A stretch of DNA of 39,028 bases, taken from contig JACRDO010000090.1 in assembly GCA_016212885.1 (NCBI GenBank), positions 1 through 39,028 on the forward strand, in the 5' to 3' direction. Source of the stretch: Elusimicrobiota bacterium. Its GTDB lineage: Bacteria; Elusimicrobiota; Elusimicrobia; UBA1565. The notes under the pieces are model-generated. The model saw nothing but the letters and a program-made list of their open reading frames with translations, had not been told where the DNA came from and did no database searches. The first letter of the stretch is position 1. Each line of letters opens with the position of its first letter. Below are positions 7,288 through 15,911 of this stretch, piece after piece. Both the position numbers and the translations under genes were made by a program.

Positions 7288-7320
7288 TCTCCTAACTTAA
7301 CATTTTCAGGAGGAAATGGT
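7283..7320. promoter_or_regulatory. Symmetric divergent start region (possible operator)
   Basis: The sequence reads ACCATT-CTCCT, then about 14 A/T-rich bases, then AGGAGG-AAATGGT. The two ends are near-perfect reverse complements, so both divergent start codons and purine-rich Shine-Dalgarno-like tracts lie in one imperfect palindrome. Shine-Dalgarno-to-ATG spacing is only 1-2 bases on each side. It may be a regulator site or simple coincidence of two initiation regions; no -10 or -35 pair is clear. Confidence 0.35.
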
Positions 7321-7525
7321 ATTCTCACGCTCACCGGCAATGCTCCGCTTCGAACGGCAGTGGAACGGGCTCAGCCTCGCCCAGGATTGGAAGGCCGACC
7401 TGCCGGGCTGCGCTTCCGGCCTTGCCGAGCGCCCGGGAGCCCCGAACGAGCTGGCCGTCTTCATCATGGGGCCCAACGGCAAGACGTCGATCTGGTACTT
7501 CGAGAAGAGTGCCTCGCCGCAGTAA
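7316..7525 (+). CDS. Small protein of unknown function upstream of PBP1
   Basis: A 69-residue frame (or 61 from the second ATG at 7340) with sequence MLRFERQWNGLSLAQDWKAD after the second start and a C-terminal FIMGPNGKTSIWYFEKS segment that looks like part of a globular protein. No signal peptide or membrane segment is visible. AGGAGG at 7308-7313 is strong but lies two bases from the first ATG, which makes the second ATG (22 bases further on than ideal) or an unusual spacing equally possible. Its 3' end overlaps the PBP1 start by 17 bases, so translation is likely coupled. Family not recognised. Confidence 0.5.
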   Translation: MVFSRSPAMLRFERQWNGLSLAQDWKADLPGCASGLAERPGAPNELAVFIMGPNGKTSIWYFEKSASPQ

Positions 7526-9791
7526 GACCTCCTCGTCCGGCCTCTGGAAGATCGCTTTTGCGCTCGCGCTCATCCTGGCGGCCTTGGTCTTCTACGCGGA
7601 ACGCAGCATCGGCCCCCTGCTGGCCGGAGACATCTCCGGCGCCTACCCGACGAAAATCTACTCGGCCCCGGCCCGCCTGCGCGCGGGCGGCCCCATGGCG
7701 GAGGATGAGCTGCTCGAGCGGCTCGAGGCCCTGCGCTACGCGCAGACATCCGAGCCCTCCCCGGCCCCCGGCGAGTTCCGCCGGGAAGGCTCGACCTTCA
7801 CGATCCATCTGCGCGGCTTCCTAAGCCCGCTTCTGCGCGCACCCCAAGCCCGCGTCGCCGCGGAACTGGGCCGCGGGCGCATCGAGTCGGTCCGCTCCAA
7901 GGACGGCCTTCCCCTTGTCGAGGCCTGGCTGGAGCCGGAGCTCCTCTACGAGATCTCCGGCGAGAAGCGCATCCGCCGGGAGCGCCTCTCCTCCTCCGAG
8001 ATTCCGAAAGCCGCCGCCGACGCCGTCGTGGCGGCCGAGGACCGCCGCTTCTTCCGCCACCACGGCATCGACCTCCGGGGCCTGCTCCGCGCGCTGCTCA
8101 AGAACGCCGCCAAAGGGCGCATCGCCCAGGGCGGGAGCACCCTGACCCAGCAGCTCTCGCGCAGCCTCTTCCTCTCGCCCAAGCGCAGCCTCGTCCGCAA
8201 GCTCAAGGAGACGCTCATCGCGCTCTGGCTGGAGGCGCGCTTCTCCAAGGAAGAGATCCTCCGGATGTATCTCGACGCCGTCTATTTCGGCCAGGACGGC
8301 CCTGTCAGCATCCTCGGCTTGAAGGCCGCCTCGAAGCATTACTTCGACAAGAAGCCAGGCGAGATGACCCTCGCCGAGTCCGCCCTCCTCGCGGGCCTGC
8401 TGTCCTCGCCCTACCGCTACGACCCGCTGCGCGACCCGGACGCCTCCGCGCAGCGCCGGCGCGCGGTCCTCGCCTCGATGCGCCGCGAAGGCTTCATCAC
8501 CCTTGAGGAGGAGCGGCGGGCCGCGGCCGAAAGGGTCCGCGCGACCGGCGCCGGGCGGACCCTCGGCCGGAGCGCCGACTACTTCCTCGCCTACGCGCAT
8601 CGCCAGCTTGAGCGGCGCCACGGCGACGAGGCCCTTCTGACGCGGGGCTTGAGCGTTCACACGACGCTCGATCCCCGCCTCCACCGCCTGGCCGCGGCCG
8701 CGGTCAAAGCGGCCAAGCATCAGGCGGCCCTCGTGGCGCTCGACGCGCGCACCGGCGCCATCCTGGCCCTCGCCGGCGGAAAGGACTATCTGAAGCAGCC
8801 TTTCGACCGCGCGACCCTGGCCCGGCGCCAGCCGGGGTCAGCCTTCAAGCCCATCGTCTATGCAGCTGGCCTGGGCTTCGAGACCGGCCGGGGGCGCTGG
8901 ACCGCCGCCTCCCTGCTCTCGGACGCTCCGCGGAGCTTCAAGACTCCGCAGGGACTCTACAGCCCGCGCAACTACGACGGCCGCTACCTCGGCGCCGTGC
9001 CGCTGAGGACCGCGCTGGCCGAGTCCTTGAACCTCGCGACGCTCGACCTCGCTGAGAAGCTCGGCCCCAAAGCCCTGGCGGAGTTCGCCCGGCAGCTCGG
9101 CATATCGAGCCCCCTGCGCGAGGAGCTGGGGCTCGCGCTCGGAGCCTCCGAGGTCACTCTGCTCGAACTCACGGGAGCCTACTGCGCCTTCGCCAACGGA
9201 GGCGCCCGGGTCGAGCCCTACGCGATCGCGGCCGCGGCCGACCCGGAAGGAGAGATTCTCGAGGCCCATCTCCCCGCGGCGCGGGCCGTCCTGAGCCCGC
9301 AAGAGGCCTACCTGATGACGGATCTCCTGCGCGAGAGCGTCCGCTCCGGCACTGCGAAGGAGCTCTCCCGCCTGGGCCTGGGCGCCTGCGCCGCGGGCAA
9401 GACCGGTACCACCAACGACGGGAAGGACGCCTGGTTCATCGGCTACACGCCCAGGCTCGTCGCGGGCGTCTGGGCCGGCACGGACGCTCCAGCCAAGCTC
9501 GGCCTGACCGGCGCCAAGGACGCCCTGCCCATCTGGGCCGCCTTTGTCCTCTCGGTAGCCACGGCCGCGGCCCAGGGCAGTTGGCCTAGGCCCGATGGAG
9601 TCGTGAGCGTGGAGGTAGACCCGGGGAGCGGTCTCCGGGTACAATCAGGATGTCCGAGCCGCCGCACCGAGCTTTTCCTGGCCGGGACCGAGCCCCGGGC
9701 GGGATGTCCCCTGCACTCCGGGGGCTTTCTCGGCTGGTTCAAGCGGGTGCTCTCGAGCCCGCGGTCCGCTCAGACTGGAGCCAAACGATGA
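7509..9791 (+). CDS. Class A penicillin-binding protein (bifunctional PBP1, PBP1B-like)
   Basis: The 760-residue enzyme polymerises and cross-links peptidoglycan at the inner membrane. It has a short cytoplasmic tail, one membrane segment (about 13-33) and a UB2H-like segment (YPTKIYSAPARLRAGGPMAE), which is typical of PBP1B rather than PBP1A. A GT51 glycosyltransferase domain follows with catalytic Glu177 in AAEDRRFF and the QGGSTLTQQLSRSLF block. The transpeptidase domain has Ser444-x-x-Lys447 (GSAFKP), Ser506-Leu-Asn508 and Lys631-Thr-Gly (GKTGTT). All catalytic motifs are intact. The GTG at 7509 is chosen because it places a basic tail just before the membrane helix; longer in-frame starts would add out-of-character Arg/Ser-rich sequence. 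It overlaps the next gene by four bases (ATGA). Confidence 0.93.
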   Translation: MPRRSKTSSSGLWKIAFALALILAALVFYAERSIGPLLAGDISGAYPTKIYSAPARLRAGGPMAEDELLERLEALRYAQTSEPSPAPGEFRREGSTFTIHLRGFLSPLLRAPQARVAAELGRGRIESVRSKDGLPLVEAWLEPELLYEISGEKRIRRERLSSSEIPKAAADAVVAAEDRRFFRHHGIDLRGLLRALLKNAAKGRIAQGGSTLTQQLSRSLFLSPKRSLVRKLKETLIALWLEARFSKEEILRMYLDAVYFGQDGPVSILGLKAASKHYFDKKPGEMTLAESALLAGLLSSPYRYDPLRDPDASAQRRRAVLASMRREGFITLEEERRAAAERVRATGAGRTLGRSADYFLAYAHRQLERRHGDEALLTRGLSVHTTLDPRLHRLAAAAVKAAKHQAALVALDARTGAILALAGGKDYLKQPFDRATLARRQPGSAFKPIVYAAGLGFETGRGRWTAASLLSDAPRSFKTPQGLYSPRNYDGRYLGAVPLRTALAESLNLATLDLAEKLGPKALAEFARQLGISSPLREELGLALGASEVTLLELTGAYCAFANGGARVEPYAIAAAADPEGEILEAHLPAARAVLSPQEAYLMTDLLRESVRSGTAKELSRLGLGACAAGKTGTTNDGKDAWFIGYTPRLVAGVWAGTDAPAKLGLTGAKDALPIWAAFVLSVATAAAQGSWPRPDGVVSVEVDPGSGLRVQSGCPSRRTELFLAGTEPRAGCPLHSGGFLGWFKRVLSSPRSAQTGAKR

Positions 9792-10798
9792 GAACGCTTA
9801 TCGCCCTTTCCGCCTTCCTGGCCGCCCTGACTTGCGCGGGGCAGGCGCCGCCTCCCAACTTCGGCACGAAGCCCTTCGGCGTGCTGCTCCTCACCAAGGT
9901 CGGCGGCGCCGACTGGGACAAGACGGTCGCAAACGTCCACAAGCGCCTCGGCCTGCGCGTCCCCCTCGAAACGGTCGTCGGCACCCCGAGCCCTCCGGAC
10001 ATCCGCCGCGCGCTGGAGCGCCTGAAGGCGGGCCGGGCCGAGAAGATCATCGTGATCCCGGTCTACCTCCACACAGACGACGACGAATTGGACCAGCTCC
10101 GCTACATCCTGGGCATCCGGGAGAGGCCTTCGGCGGCCTTCATGAACGCGGCCCACGCCCACATGGGCGGGGTCCTCATCAAGCGCGCGGTCTCCGGCTT
10201 CAAGAAGCTCACGCTCGTGATGACCCCGGCCCTGGACGCGGACCCGGCCCTGGCCGACGTCCTGCTCTTTCGCGCGGCGAAGCTGGGAAGGGAGCCCAAG
10301 TCCGAGGCCGTGGTCCTGGTCGGCGGCGGCTCGAGCGACCCTGCGGCCAGGGAAGCCCACCGGACGATCCTGGGCCGCCACGTCCAGGCCCTGCAGCGAC
10401 TGGGCCAGTACCGGGGGGTCCGCGCGGTGCTGGTCAACCCGGGCGCCGCGGACCCGCGCGACCAGACGCCTGACCTCTCGCAGGCCAGAGGCACGCGCCT
10501 GCCCTCGGCTCTGGACCCCGGGCAGGAGCTGCGCGAAGCGGTCCGCTCCTTCTCCGGGGGCGGCCATGTGATCGTCCTTCCGTACCTGCTGACGCCGGAC
10601 GGGACCGAGCGCGTCTACAGGAAGATCCTTGATAATGCGTTCATCCTCTGGGACGGCAAGGGCCTGCTTGCGCACCCGCGGCTCGTCTCCTGGGTCAACG
10701 CGAAGGTCCTGGAAGGCGCCGGCCTGCCCAACATGGTGAGGTTTCGCGACGAGGGGAAGCCCCAGGCTCCTCCCGAGAGGCGGAGGGTCGTGCGGTGA
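9788..10798 (+). CDS. Exported CbiX/sirohydrochlorin-chelatase-like protein
   Basis: The protein (336 aa) has a signal peptide (MRTLIALSAFLAALTCAGQA) and then two repeats resembling the CbiX chelatase fold. The first contains IRRALERLKAGRAEKIIVIP with VYLHTDDDELDQLRYILG. The second contains ELREAVRSFSGGGHVIVLPY. CbiX-type chelatases insert Co or Fe into sirohydrochlorin in the cytoplasm, whereas this one is predicted to be exported. In place of the paired His residues of canonical chelatases the first half has HTDDDE and later HAHMGG. The role may therefore be metal binding in the periplasm rather than tetrapyrrole synthesis; this is inference. The start overlaps the PBP1 stop (ATGA), so the two are cotranslated. 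Confidence 0.62.
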   Translation: MRTLIALSAFLAALTCAGQAPPPNFGTKPFGVLLLTKVGGADWDKTVANVHKRLGLRVPLETVVGTPSPPDIRRALERLKAGRAEKIIVIPVYLHTDDDELDQLRYILGIRERPSAAFMNAAHAHMGGVLIKRAVSGFKKLTLVMTPALDADPALADVLLFRAAKLGREPKSEAVVLVGGGSSDPAAREAHRTILGRHVQALQRLGQYRGVRAVLVNPGAADPRDQTPDLSQARGTRLPSALDPGQELREAVRSFSGGGHVIVLPYLLTPDGTERVYRKILDNAFILWDGKGLLAHPRLVSWVNAKVLEGAGLPNMVRFRDEGKPQAPPERRRVVR

Positions 10799-10905
10799 AG
10801 GCCGCGATCGAGTCGAATAAACAGGCCCCGGCCGCGGCCAAATACTCGCGGGAGCAGGGGCTGAGGATCGTCTCGCGGCCGGCGCCCGGCCCGATTGGAG
10901 CCTGA
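10795..10905 (+). pseudogene. Possible small ORF, faint similarity to a RidA N-terminus
   Basis: A GTG at 10795 overlaps the upstream stop (GTGA) and opens a 36-codon frame ending RIVSRPAPGPIGA-stop. The ending resembles the N-terminal signature of RidA/YjgF proteins (IVST-x-APxPIGPYSQA), which would continue for about 110 more residues. The sequence could be a decayed 5' end of ridA or a chance short frame. The support is one motif only. Confidence 0.25.
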
Positions 10906-10913
10906 TTCACGGC

Positions 10914-11321
10914 TTACGGCGCCAGGACCCGCAATTGCTTGAAGTAATCCCTGTAAAAACCCCGATCTCTAGTGAGCAGTTGGTCGGCATGATTTTCGGC
11001 GTGGGAGCCGATCAGGAAATCCGGAAGAATCCTCCGCCGCAAGGGATGCTCTCCGCGCGCGATCGCTTTTTTCCACATCTCCGCGGCGTGCCAGAGTGTT
11101 TTTTCGTTTGAGGTCTCCAAAGCCACCCCCAAAATCTTCAGGGTTTCCCGCAAACTCTCCTGAGAAGGAAAGGCGCAGGCCAATTCCGCGTAGACCACCT
11201 CGCAGATGACGGCGGCTCCAGCCGCCAGGCATTCCTTGAGCCTCTCCCTCGAGGCGGGTCCGTGCACGGGATCGGGCAGGCAGATGTCCAAGAGGATGTT
11301 TGTGTCAACCGCCGTGATCAC
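10914..11321 (-). CDS. vapC: PIN-domain ribonuclease toxin (VapC family)
   Basis: The 135-residue protein has the PIN-domain acidic set: Asp6 in AVDTNILLD, Glu46 in VVYAELA, Asp101 in ILPDFLIG and Asp119 in LTRDRGFY. These residues bind the divalent metal that cleaves RNA. VapC toxins typically cut initiator tRNA or rRNA loops; the target here is not predictable. The GTG start at 11319-11321 overlaps the antitoxin stop by four bases (GTGA), the usual antitoxin-first order with coupled translation. Confidence 0.9.
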   Translation of the reverse strand: MITAVDTNILLDICLPDPVHGPASRERLKECLAAGAAVICEVVYAELACAFPSQESLRETLKILGVALETSNEKTLWHAAEMWKKAIARGEHPLRRRILPDFLIGSHAENHADQLLTRDRGFYRDYFKQLRVLAP

Positions 11322-11542
11322 TCGCCGTCCCGCAGTCGTTTGACGAGTTCCTCGCTGGCTTGCCAGGAGGTCCGTCCCTTGAGTATTCCATAAACGCGGT
11401 CCACGGCATTCTTGGAGCCCGCCTTCCTGACCACTATCTCGCCATCGCTGTCGGCGACCTCGATCTCCGTTCCGGGGTGTATGCCGTATCTTTTGCGAAT
11501 CCCCTTTGGGATCGTAATTTGGCCCTTAGTTGTCACTTTCAT
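11318..11542 (-). CDS. vapB: AbrB/SpoVT-fold antitoxin (VapB-like)
   Basis: This 74-residue protein starts MKVTTKGQITIPKGIRKRYG, the swapped-hairpin AbrB/MazE DNA-binding domain, followed by IHPGTEIEVADSDGEIVVRK. The C-terminal third (SWQASEELVKRLRDGE) would wrap the toxin. It should neutralise the PIN-domain toxin and repress the pair's promoter. Its strong promoter is described at 11565-11593, and the leader between promoter and ATG is AT-rich compared with the surrounding GC-rich sequence, as expected for an autoregulated operator. Confidence 0.9.
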   Translation of the reverse strand: MKVTTKGQITIPKGIRKRYGIHPGTEIEVADSDGEIVVRKAGSKNAVDRVYGILKGRTSWQASEELVKRLRDGE

Positions 11543-11564
11543 AGTATTACCTTCTTACATTATA

Positions 11565-11593
11565 AGTATAACCAGATTGTTTCCATTTGTCAA
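11565..11593 (-). promoter_or_regulatory. Sigma70-type promoter of the vapBC pair
   Basis: Read on the minus strand: -35 TTGACA (11593-11588), 17-bp spacer, -10 TATACT (11570-11565). A second TATAAT follows a few bases downstream. This matches the consensus at 11 of 12 positions. Confidence 0.8.
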
Positions 11594-11701
11594 GGCTTGG
11601 TCATCTTAGACGAGGCCCGGCGCATCAAGAACCGGGAGAGCAAGATCGCACAGGCAGCCCTTCCCACAAGGGCGCCCAAATCCTAAAATACCCTTGAAAC
11701 C

Positions 11702-12421
11702 ATGGGTTCTATCCAAGTGCTGGACAAAGGGTTCGTCCGCCTCATCGAGCGGATGGGAGGGGACGAGGCCGTGGTCCAGGCGGCCCGGGTCTCCTTCGGC
11801 CAGGCCTCCAAGGGCCCTGAGAGCGACCGCCGGCTCATCGACTACCTCCTCGAGCACGGCCACCACACCCCGTTCGAGCACTCCGTGTTCAAGTTCCACG
11901 TGAAGTGCCCGATCTTCGTGATGCGCCAGTGGATTCGGCACAGAGTGGCCTCATACAATGAAATTTCCGCACGTTACGCGGAAGTCAAGGACGAATACTA
12001 CGTCCCGCCGGCTTGGCGCATCCAGGACCTCAAGAACAAGCAGGGCTCGGCCGCGGCTCGGAAGCTCGACCACGCCGCCCTGAGCGCGGAGTACGAGGCG
12101 CAGGTGCGCGCAGCTCTCGCGGCCTACCGCCGCCTGCTCGGCTCAGGCGTGGCGCGCGAGATGGCCCGCATGGTGCTGCCGGTCTCCATGTACACCCAGT
12201 TCTACTGGACCGTCAACTGCCGCAGCCTCATGAACTTCATCAACCTCCGCGCCGACGCGCACGCGCAGTCCGAGATGCAGGCTTATGCGGAGGCTGTCGC
12301 CGGAGTCTTTGCCGAGAAGATGCCGTGGACCTACGCGGCCTTCCTGAAGCACGTCTGGACGGGCAGCAACGCGGGACTCGACAAGGACAAACGGCGGCTG
12401 TGCGCGGATGCGAAGGAGTGA
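11702..12421 (+). CDS. thyX: Flavin-dependent thymidylate synthase ThyX
   Basis: The 239-residue enzyme makes dTMP from dUMP with methylenetetrahydrofolate and FAD/NADPH. The ThyX signature RHRxxSxNExSxRY is intact (RHRVASYNEISARY). The N-terminal VQAARVSFG and the HHTPFEHSVFKF block, which binds FAD and substrate, are also present, as is the C-terminal RSLMNFINLRAD segment. Length is normal for ThyX (about 220-260 aa). A TAAAAT box (11684-11689) lies 12 bases before ATG and there is no Shine-Dalgarno, so the transcript may have almost no leader. Confidence 0.95.
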   Translation: MGSIQVLDKGFVRLIERMGGDEAVVQAARVSFGQASKGPESDRRLIDYLLEHGHHTPFEHSVFKFHVKCPIFVMRQWIRHRVASYNEISARYAEVKDEYYVPPAWRIQDLKNKQGSAAARKLDHAALSAEYEAQVRAALAAYRRLLGSGVAREMARMVLPVSMYTQFYWTVNCRSLMNFINLRADAHAQSEMQAYAEAVAGVFAEKMPWTYAAFLKHVWTGSNAGLDKDKRRLCADAKE

Positions 12422-12453
12422 TCCAGCGTCCCCCGCCGGCTCATTTTGGTATC

Positions 12454-13401
12454 ATGTTTTTTACGCCGATGATCTGGCTGGCTTTGACGGCCCTCCTACT
12501 CTCCCCGCCCGCCTCCGCGCAGAAGTCGGGCGAGATACGCCGCGGCTCCTTGCGCGGGATCGTTCGCGCCCAGGGCAGCGTGGCGGCCGAGGAGGTCTCC
12601 CACCTCGATGCCACCATCGAGGGCCGCATCGAAACGGTGACGGCCTTCCCCAACACCTGGGCCCAGGCCGTCGACGAGCTGGCGACCCTCGCCACATTGG
12701 AGCTCGCCGCGATGATCGACGCCAAGGGCACGACCTCAAAGGACACGGTGGAGAGCCGCTGGCGCCGCGTCTACAAGCCCACCGCGGTGCGCTGCCCCTC
12801 GCAGTGCTACATCCTGAAGGTTTTCGCCAAGCCGAAGAAGCTCGTCCAGCCCGGCGCGGCCCTCATCGAATTCGCCCGGAAGGTCCGCCTGTTCGGACGC
12901 GTGCGGACCGGCGACGCCCATCGGGTGCGCAATGGCCACCTCATCGAGTTTTGGGACGTCCGCCGGCCCCACCTGAAGATCCAGGGCCGCGTGGAGGGCC
13001 TCCGGGGAGCCAGCTTCACGGTGCTGCTCACGCCGAAGCATTTCCTCCCGCCCGGCACCGAATGGGAGGGCGAGATTATCGTCGTGGACAAGAAGGAGGC
13101 CCTCCGGGTCCCGACCGCGGCCCTGATCCGCCATGGAAACGAAATCTACCTCCCGGTCCGTGTATTGACCGGGATCACCACCCACGAGGAGACGGAGATC
13201 ACCTCCGGCGTCACGGCCCGCACCAAGTTCCTGATCCTCGACACATCGAAGGTCGAATCGCTCAAGACCTACGAGCCCGAACCTGTCGCGCCCAGGCCGC
13301 CCAAGGAGCCGTCGCAGAGGCGCGGCGAAAGGTCTGAAGACGGCTCTGAGCCTGAGTACATCGAGCCCGGAGCCGAATATCCGAGCGACCTTGACCAGTA
13401 G
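12454..13401 (+). CDS. Exported membrane-fusion/HlyD-adaptor-like protein
   Basis: The 315-residue protein begins with a signal peptide (MFFTPMIWLALTALLLSPPA, cleavage likely after ASA). Features of periplasmic adaptors follow: a leading strand GSLRGIVRAQGSVAAEEVSHLDATIEGRI-type barrel (split here), a lipoyl-like half KPTAVRCPSQCYILKVFAKP with KKLVQPGAALIEF, and a beta-barrel segment (GEIIVVDKKEALRVPTAAL, then VLTGITTHEETEITSG). The hairpin is short, as in compact adaptors. The C-terminus is Pro/Glu-rich. No inner-membrane transporter or outer-membrane channel is encoded next to it. It is followed after 11 bases by the DUF3536 gene. An alternative start at ATG 12469 would shorten the signal peptide by five residues. 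Confidence 0.66.
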   Translation: MFFTPMIWLALTALLLSPPASAQKSGEIRRGSLRGIVRAQGSVAAEEVSHLDATIEGRIETVTAFPNTWAQAVDELATLATLELAAMIDAKGTTSKDTVESRWRRVYKPTAVRCPSQCYILKVFAKPKKLVQPGAALIEFARKVRLFGRVRTGDAHRVRNGHLIEFWDVRRPHLKIQGRVEGLRGASFTVLLTPKHFLPPGTEWEGEIIVVDKKEALRVPTAALIRHGNEIYLPVRVLTGITTHEETEITSGVTARTKFLILDTSKVESLKTYEPEPVAPRPPKEPSQRRGERSEDGSEPEYIEPGAEYPSDLDQ

Positions 13402-13412
13402 CCGGCCGCGCC

Positions 13413-15911
13413 GTGAAGAATAAGTTCGTCTGCCTCCACCTGCACTTCGACATCCCGCCCCGAGAAAATCCCTGGCTGGGGGCCCCGGACGTCGACCCCG
13501 CCGCGGCGCCCTACCGCGACGCGTGCGAGAGGGCCTTCCATTCCTGCGTCGGGCCGCACCTGGCGGCCGCCCTGCTCGACGAGGACGCCCGGCCCCTGCG
13601 CGTCGTCAACAACCTGCTCTCCCTCAGCTTCAGCTTCGCGCCCGCCCTGCTCGACTGGATCGAGCGCCGCGAGCCCCGGGCCTACCGGAAGATCCTCGAG
13701 GCCGACGCGCAGAGCGCGGCCGAGCGCGGCGGGCACGGCAACGCGGCCGTCTGCCCCCACCCCTCCCTGATCTTCCCGTCCGCCACCCTCGCGGAGAAGC
13801 GCACGGCCCTCGCCTGGGGCCTGGCTGATTTCCGACGCCGCTTCGGCCGGGACCCGGAAGCCCTCTGGCTCCCGGAGGGGGCCGCGGACGAGGAGACCCT
13901 CGCCGCGGCGGCTGAGGCCGGCCTGCGCCTGGCCCTGCTCGTCGCGGCGGAGGCGAGGATCCGGGCCGTGGGAACGGACGACTCCGCCTGGGTCCTGGTC
14001 GGGCCAGAGGAGCTGGACTCCTCGCGCCCCTACCGCTGGTCCGGCCCCGGCAAGGGACGGAGCCTGGCGGTATTCTTCTGCGAAGCGCGCCTCTCCTCGC
14101 TCGCGGCCTCGGGCCTTCTCGCCTCGCCCTTGAGCCGCCTGCCCTCCGGCGGCCAGGCAAAGACCGCGGCCCACGGCGGGGAGCGCCTGGCCAACCGCTT
14201 CGCGGACCGCTTCCACGCCGGGGACTGCGCGGAGTTGAGCTTCGCGGCCGCGGAGGCCGAGGCCTTCTCCCGCGAACGCTTCACCGCGGAGCGGGCCGTG
14301 GCCTACGCCTTCGACGTCTTCGCGCGGGAAGGCCACTTCAAGGGCGCGAACCCGGCCCAATTCCTCGACCTCTTCCCTCCGCCCGAGGAGGTCTCCCTGC
14401 CGCCTTCGCGCGAGCAGGCGCCGCCTCCCGACGAACCGGCGGTCCGGCTCAAGCCTCTGCGCGAAGCGCTGGGCCGGCTGGGCTCCAAAATCGACTCAGC
14501 TGCCCGGCCCCCTCTGGAACGACTCTTCGCGGACCCAGACCTTGCGCGGGACAGCTGGCTCGAGGCCGGCTTCCTCCCCGACGCGCGCGCCCTTCAGGGA
14601 TTCCTCGACCGCCGCAGCATCGAGCGCCTGGCTCCCGAGAGCGGCCGCAAAGCCGTCCGCCTGCTCGAAGCCTTGCGCCGGCGCCTCGAGATGCTCTCCG
14701 GCAGGCTGTGGTCGCAGAGGAGCCTATCCACGACGTCGGCCCACCAAGCCCTGCTGTTGGCGGCCTCGGCGCTCGAACTCCTCGAAAGCGCGGAAGTGGG
14801 CGGCGGGGCGAGGGCGGGCTTCGTCTCGGAGCTCGCCCGCCTGCCCTCGCCGGACCCGCGCGACGTGGACTGCGCGAAGGCCTTCGAGCGCCTTGCGCGC
14901 GGCGCGGCCGTGACGATGAGGGGCTTCGCCGCGCACGCGGCGATCACGGATCACCTCAAAGGCACGCTGGGCCTGCCGCGCCTCTTCGAGGAGACTCCCA
15001 CGACCTTCACGCTCTCCATGACGGCGCTCAGGCGCCTGAAGGCCGCTCATCCGCGCCGCGGGGAGCGGAGCCTCACCGTCAGCCGGCTCTTCCTCCGCCA
15101 CGCCGCATACCAGGACGCCGCGGCCTTCCTGGCTTTTGTCGAGCACCGCGGGCGCCTCGATTTGGACTGCCGCCTGCTGGAGGACCCGGGCGAGAAGGAT
15201 TCGGAGTCCGCGGCTTCGGCCCTCGAGTCCGCGTTCAAAGACAGCGACGACCGCCTCATCGAGTCAGCGGACCGCATCTTCGGCCGCGCCCATCAGGGGC
15301 TCGACGCCCTGCTCCCGATTGAGCGCCGCCGGGCCATCGCCGAGCTATCCCCCCCGCCGGGCGCGCGCGGGGCCGCGCTGGCCTGCTGGCAGGCGGAGCT
15401 CAAAGCCGTCGCGCAGAGGCCGGATCTCGGGCCGCTCATCGCGGCCATCCAAGCCGCCTCCAAAGCCGGCATCCCTCCGGACTCCCTGCCGGACATCGGC
15501 TATCTGCGCCGACACGGCCGCGAGGCGGCTTGGGGCTTCGCCGACGAAGGGGCCGCGCGCCTGCTGGGATTGCTGGAGATCCTGAGAACGGCCGGGCGCT
15601 GCGGCCTGCATCTTGCGCTTTGGGAGCTGGAAGCCTGCGCGATCGAGGGGCTCCAGCGCATGAGCGGCGTCTGGTCCGGGATCGAGGCGAGCGCCGCGGC
15701 GCCTCTGGGGGCGCCGTCCTTGGAGGCGCAGCCGTCATTCCTCTCGCCGGAGAGGGCGGCGCCTCTTGGCGACCTGCAGGACCCCCGCGCGGCCGTGACG
15801 ATGAACTCCCGCTCCGGCGAGGTTTCCGAGCTTATCGCCGCGCTCGGCCTTTCGCCGGCCCTCTGGTTGAGCCCGCCGGTCCAAGCCGCATCCCCGGGAG
15901 AGACCCCATGA
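13413..15911 (+). CDS. DUF3536 protein of the GH57-like alpha-amylase/mannosidase superfamily
   Basis: The 832-residue protein starts with the family opening LHLHFDIPPRENPWLGAPDV and contains VVNNLLSLSFSFAPALLDWI, then GHGNAAVCPHPSLIFPSATL and DFRRRFGRDPEALWLPEGAA. These correspond to the GH57-type barrel of DUF3536 proteins. The remaining 500 residues are the helical DUF3536 part. In the homologues I recall, the HGHFYQPPRENPW motif contains a His pair; here it is LHLHFDIPPRENPW, and the usual Tyr/Asn-His block is replaced by CPHPSLIF. Activity on alpha-glucans is plausible given the maltokinase 3 kb downstream, but is unproven. It overlaps phoH by four bases. Confidence 0.83.
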   Translation: MKNKFVCLHLHFDIPPRENPWLGAPDVDPAAAPYRDACERAFHSCVGPHLAAALLDEDARPLRVVNNLLSLSFSFAPALLDWIERREPRAYRKILEADAQSAAERGGHGNAAVCPHPSLIFPSATLAEKRTALAWGLADFRRRFGRDPEALWLPEGAADEETLAAAAEAGLRLALLVAAEARIRAVGTDDSAWVLVGPEELDSSRPYRWSGPGKGRSLAVFFCEARLSSLAASGLLASPLSRLPSGGQAKTAAHGGERLANRFADRFHAGDCAELSFAAAEAEAFSRERFTAERAVAYAFDVFAREGHFKGANPAQFLDLFPPPEEVSLPPSREQAPPPDEPAVRLKPLREALGRLGSKIDSAARPPLERLFADPDLARDSWLEAGFLPDARALQGFLDRRSIERLAPESGRKAVRLLEALRRRLEMLSGRLWSQRSLSTTSAHQALLLAASALELLESAEVGGGARAGFVSELARLPSPDPRDVDCAKAFERLARGAAVTMRGFAAHAAITDHLKGTLGLPRLFEETPTTFTLSMTALRRLKAAHPRRGERSLTVSRLFLRHAAYQDAAAFLAFVEHRGRLDLDCRLLEDPGEKDSESAASALESAFKDSDDRLIESADRIFGRAHQGLDALLPIERRRAIAELSPPPGARGAALACWQAELKAVAQRPDLGPLIAAIQAASKAGIPPDSLPDIGYLRRHGREAAWGFADEGAARLLGLLEILRTAGRCGLHLALWELEACAIEGLQRMSGVWSGIEASAAAPLGAPSLEAQPSFLSPERAAPLGDLQDPRAAVTMNSRSGEVSELIAALGLSPALWLSPPVQAASPGETP

